This document shows, in pieces, positions 61,580 to 64,000 of a stretch of 64,000 nt of DNA (positions are counted from its first letter, which is position 1; each line of letters opens with the position of its first letter). Below the pieces are notes generated by a model that did not search any database, was not told the origin of the DNA, and was given only the letters and a program-made list of their open reading frames with translations. The stretch is from the NCBI RefSeq assembly GCF_000612445.1, contig NZ_BALC01000001.1:558001-622000 (forward strand), in the 5' to 3' direction. The translations under genes and the position numbers were made by a program. This stretch comes from Liquorilactobacillus sucicola DSM 21376 = JCM 15457. Its GTDB lineage: Bacteria > Bacillota > Bacilli > Lactobacillales > Lactobacillaceae.

Positions 61580-64000
61580 TTATTTTTGCTTTTCATTTGC
61601 TTCCTGTTTTTCTTCCATTCGATCAGTTAACGGATATGTTAATCTTATCAGACTTGGAATAACTACTGGAATTGCGAAAACTAAAATCATTAGCCCAATA
61701 ATTACAACTAGCGCCACCTGAATCAGTGTTAATACACCAGAAGGAATCAAAGCAGCAAATGTACCGCTCAAAATTAGTGCGGCTGAGAGAACGACAGAAC
61801 CGATGACAGCAGAAGCTCGAATAATTCTCGTGCTTGGAGTTGCAGTTGCATTATCAAACTCACGATACTTCATCATTAAGAAGATACTGTAATCGACCCC
61901 TAACGCAATCAACATGATAAAACCAAAGAACGGTGTGTTCCACGTAAGCATATCCTGTCCTAAGAAGATATGACTCAATAAGCGCGTAATACTTAGTGAC
62001 ATAATATATGCCAACAGTAATGTTCCTAAAATATAGAATGGTTGCAGAACTGAACGCGTAATAATCATCAAAGCAAGTAATATACCAATCAACATAATTG
62101 AAGCAGTCCGCACAAAATCATTTGATGCAATTTTTTGAATATCGTTGATCAATGATGTTTCCCCGCCTGCCGCAACAGTTGCATTAGATAAAGACGTCCC
62201 CTTAAGCGACTTTTGAGCCTGTGTTTGGATTTCCGTAATTTTTTTCATTGCTTTTTTAGAACTTGGATTTTCATTCAAAACAATGGTGATTGAGGCTGCA
62301 TGTTTGTCCTCAGACATATATGCTTTCACTGCCTCATTGTAAGTCTTACCTTTCAAAACCTTATCTGGAACATAATAGGTATTGGCAGCATCAGAATCTT
62401 TAAGATCTTTTAAATAGCCATTAGCCGTTCCAACACCCTTGTTGATTGTTTTTGTCCCAGCGCTTGCTGATTTCAAACCATTTTGCAAAGCGTTCATTTG
62501 TGGAACAAGCCCTTGCAATGAATTATACATTGCTTGCTGCCCATTATTGACAGTTCCCAGTCCTGAAGTTAACTCGCTCTGTTTGCTTGCTAACTCCTTG
62601 TTTCCAGCGGCAACTTGTCCTGCACCATTGGTTAGTTTGGAAGAATTAGCGGCTAGCTTGCCGGTACCAGCGTTTAATGCTCCAATTGCTCCTGTCAACT
62701 GCGGTACTTGGCCCTGAAGTGTTGTCATCCCTGTCGCTAATTGACCTGAACCATCATTTAAACGGCTGATTCCATTAACAAGTGCAGGTGTTTTAGAACT
62801 CAGCTGGCTAACTCCACTGTTTAAAGTAGATGCACCATTATTTAGCTTATTAGCACCCGTTGCTGCACTGGCAACGCCATTCGTATATTCATTCAACTTG
62901 TTCTTCATCTCATCGGTACCAGCACTTAACTGACTGAGACCTGATGAAACTTGCTGCGATCCATTCAGCAAGCCAACTTGACTCGATGTTCCAGCCAATG
63001 CTGTTTGAATCTGCTGCATTCCAGAAACAGCCTGATTAAGCTTATCCAAGGCTTGTATTGAGGCATTGTTAGCCTTAATTGAATTAGAAGCTAATGTGCC
63101 AAGGCCTGAGAGCTTATTCATTTGCGAGCTCAAGGATTTCAACTGATTTAATTCAGTATTCAAGCTCTCCCCAGTCGCTGAGAGAGAAGCCAAGTCAGTC
63201 TGCAATTTTTTCGCACTGTTAGTTGCATTACCGAGATTGTCCTGTGCTGTTTTTTTCTGTTGAGCCATTTTTTGTGAAACTACTGAATTTAGTACTGCTT
63301 TCAATGCTGCTGTTTGTTGTTCGTTTAGCGCTTGGCCCCCACTATTTTGTGAGTTTTGGTTGACAGCCTGAACGATTCCTTCGATATCTGCTGCCGTTAG
63401 TCCAGCAGATGTTGAAGAAGAATTCAGCAAACCTTGAAGTTCCTGCTGGAGTGCTGCTGCATCATTTTTTACTGTATCGCTCGAAGCAGCTAAAGCTTGG
63501 GTTGTTGTTTGAAACTTATTGATATCCGGCTGCTGAGTTGTGCCTGAGCTCCGTTCTAGCTCAGCCATAGCGCTATTTAATTGCTGCAAGCTTGACTTCA
63601 ATTGCTCAACCTGTCCGGTATTGCCTGAGGCAGCAGCTGAGCTGACTTTATTTTCAAGCTTTTGCAGACCATCTGATACTTGTGACGAACCTTGTTGCAA
63701 TTTTGCGACACTCGCATTTAACGTACTAGTACCAGCCAATACTTGTTCTTTTTTGCTATCTAATGTGTTGAGCCCGCTAGAAAGCGACTGTGTACCTGCA
63801 AATAAAGAACCAGTTCCATTTGCTAATTGACCAACACCGGCACTCAACTGTCCGGTTTGACTATTCAACTGGCCTAAACCGCTGCTTAAAGATGTAGCAC
63901 CATTAGCTAATTTGTTGACACCATTCGTCAGTGCACCAGTTTTACCATTCAACTGGTTTAAACCATTGTTGACAGTAAATACACCGTTCGCGTAGGTAGC
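61580..64000 (-). CDS. MMPL/RND-family membrane protein, N-terminally cut by the window edge
   Basis: The visible 806 residues run in frame to the right edge, so the start lies outside. Residues up to about 530 form a long extracytoplasmic region full of heptad-like G-x-x-x-L/A-x-x-G repeats and coiled coil. The C-terminal 250 residues carry about six helices with the MMPL signature 'GVDYSIFLMMKYREF' (putative proton-relay Asp-Tyr) and 'ASAVIGSVVLSAALILSGTFA' (in two parts). Such proteins move lipids or drugs, or shape the envelope. The substrate is unknown. Confidence 0.87.
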   Translation of the reverse strand, partial: ATYANGVFTVNNGLNQLNGKTGALTNGVNKLANGATSLSSGLGQLNSQTGQLSAGVGQLANGTGSLFAGTQSLSSGLNTLDSKKEQVLAGTSTLNASVAKLQQGSSQVSDGLQKLENKVSSAAASGNTGQVEQLKSSLQQLNSAMAELERSSGTTQQPDINKFQTTTQALAASSDTVKNDAAALQQELQGLLNSSSTSAGLTAADIEGIVQAVNQNSQNSGGQALNEQQTAALKAVLNSVVSQKMAQQKKTAQDNLGNATNSAKKLQTDLASLSATGESLNTELNQLKSLSSQMNKLSGLGTLASNSIKANNASIQALDKLNQAVSGMQQIQTALAGTSSQVGLLNGSQQVSSGLSQLSAGTDEMKNKLNEYTNGVASAATGANKLNNGASTLNSGVSQLSSKTPALVNGISRLNDGSGQLATGMTTLQGQVPQLTGAIGALNAGTGKLAANSSKLTNGAGQVAAGNKELASKQSELTSGLGTVNNGQQAMYNSLQGLVPQMNALQNGLKSASAGTKTINKGVGTANGYLKDLKDSDAANTYYVPDKVLKGKTYNEAVKAYMSEDKHAASITIVLNENPSSKKAMKKITEIQTQAQKSLKGTSLSNATVAAGGETSLINDIQKIASNDFVRTASIMLIGILLALMIITRSVLQPFYILGTLLLAYIMSLSITRLLSHIFLGQDMLTWNTPFFGFIMLIALGVDYSIFLMMKYREFDNATATPSTRIIRASAVIGSVVLSAALILSGTFAALIPSGVLTLIQVALVVIIGLMILVFAIPVVIPSLIRLTYPLTDRMEEKQEANEKQK

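Noticed and set aside
1843-64000. CRISPR array
   Set aside because: The recurring elements are few, unevenly spaced and far apart, and the only tight tandem repeats are coding (glucansucrase tail).

Overview
The window is AT-rich, low-GC Firmicutes DNA and almost certainly comes from a member of the Lactobacillaceae. The evidence is the strong AGGAGG-type ribosome sites, two T-box leaders, an ECF transporter, a water-forming-type NADH oxidase, LPxTG anchoring, KxYKxGxxW-type signal peptides and a GH70 glucansucrase. A large extracellular glucansucrase together with a wall-anchored GH32 fructanase and a cytosolic GH13_31 glucosidase suggests a sucrose-rich habitat, as for Liquorilactobacillus-type species. 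That genus-level guess is inference only. No rRNA, tRNA, CRISPR array, prophage or intact insertion sequence was seen.

Layout. 1-1842 (+): end of an ABC exporter, a LytTR regulator and a DUF3021 membrane partner. 2178-3760 (-): a MetE-like methyltransferase under a Met T-box. 3773-5908 (-): a DUF915 hydrolase with a split, degenerate PTS EIIC-like membrane protein. 6405-9874 (-): an ECF transporter (T, fused A-A, UPF0397 S component) under a second Met T-box. 9901-11588 (-): MazG-like, HAD and GNAT genes. 11849-14488 (+): YfhO. 14554-22747 (-): an oxidoreductase, a frameshifted acyltransferase, codBA, an amino-acid permease and an orphan CpsB-type phosphatase. 23000-31402 (-): GH32 fructanase, OppA, CysK, DUF1722 and NADH oxidase. 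31611-32658: a Fur-family regulator divergent from a small unknown gene, with twin operators between them. 32804-34195 (-): AspA. 34921-41307 (-): a seven-gene 5-oxoproline operon (pxpB-pxpC-accB-accC-DUF1445-pxpA-ycsG). 41635-42549 (+): 2-hydroxyacid dehydrogenase. 42860-49100 (-): frameshifted GDPD, alpha-glucosidase, MFS carrier and a TPR protein. 49284-52042 (+): a frameshifted matrixin-type protease, a decayed lipoyl-domain gene and small membrane proteins. 52247-64000 (-): a short triose-phosphate isomerase, glucansucrase, iron alcohol dehydrogenase, an aminotransferase and a truncated MMPL protein.

How the genes work together. Sucrose is polymerised outside the cell by the glucansucrase, and fructans are trimmed by the wall-bound GH32 enzyme. 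Short alpha-glucosides are split inside by the GH13_31 enzyme, whose promoter lies between two LacI/CcpA-type operators. Methionine limitation is read by two T-boxes with apparent ATG specifiers, one on a methyltransferase and one on an uptake system. The most distinctive block is the oxoproline operon: it encodes every part of a urea-carboxylase-like machine (biotin carboxylase, biotin carrier and both carboxyltransferase halves) next to PxpA and a D-glutamate-cyclase-related DUF1445 protein.

Two other patterns recur. An intergenic hairpin repeat family occurs in at least six places, usually as a terminator. At least four genes carry a single-base frameshift (acyltransferase, GDPD, protease, iron ADH), three of them in homopolymer runs. 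These may be real decay, phase variation or base-calling error, and the sequence alone cannot decide.
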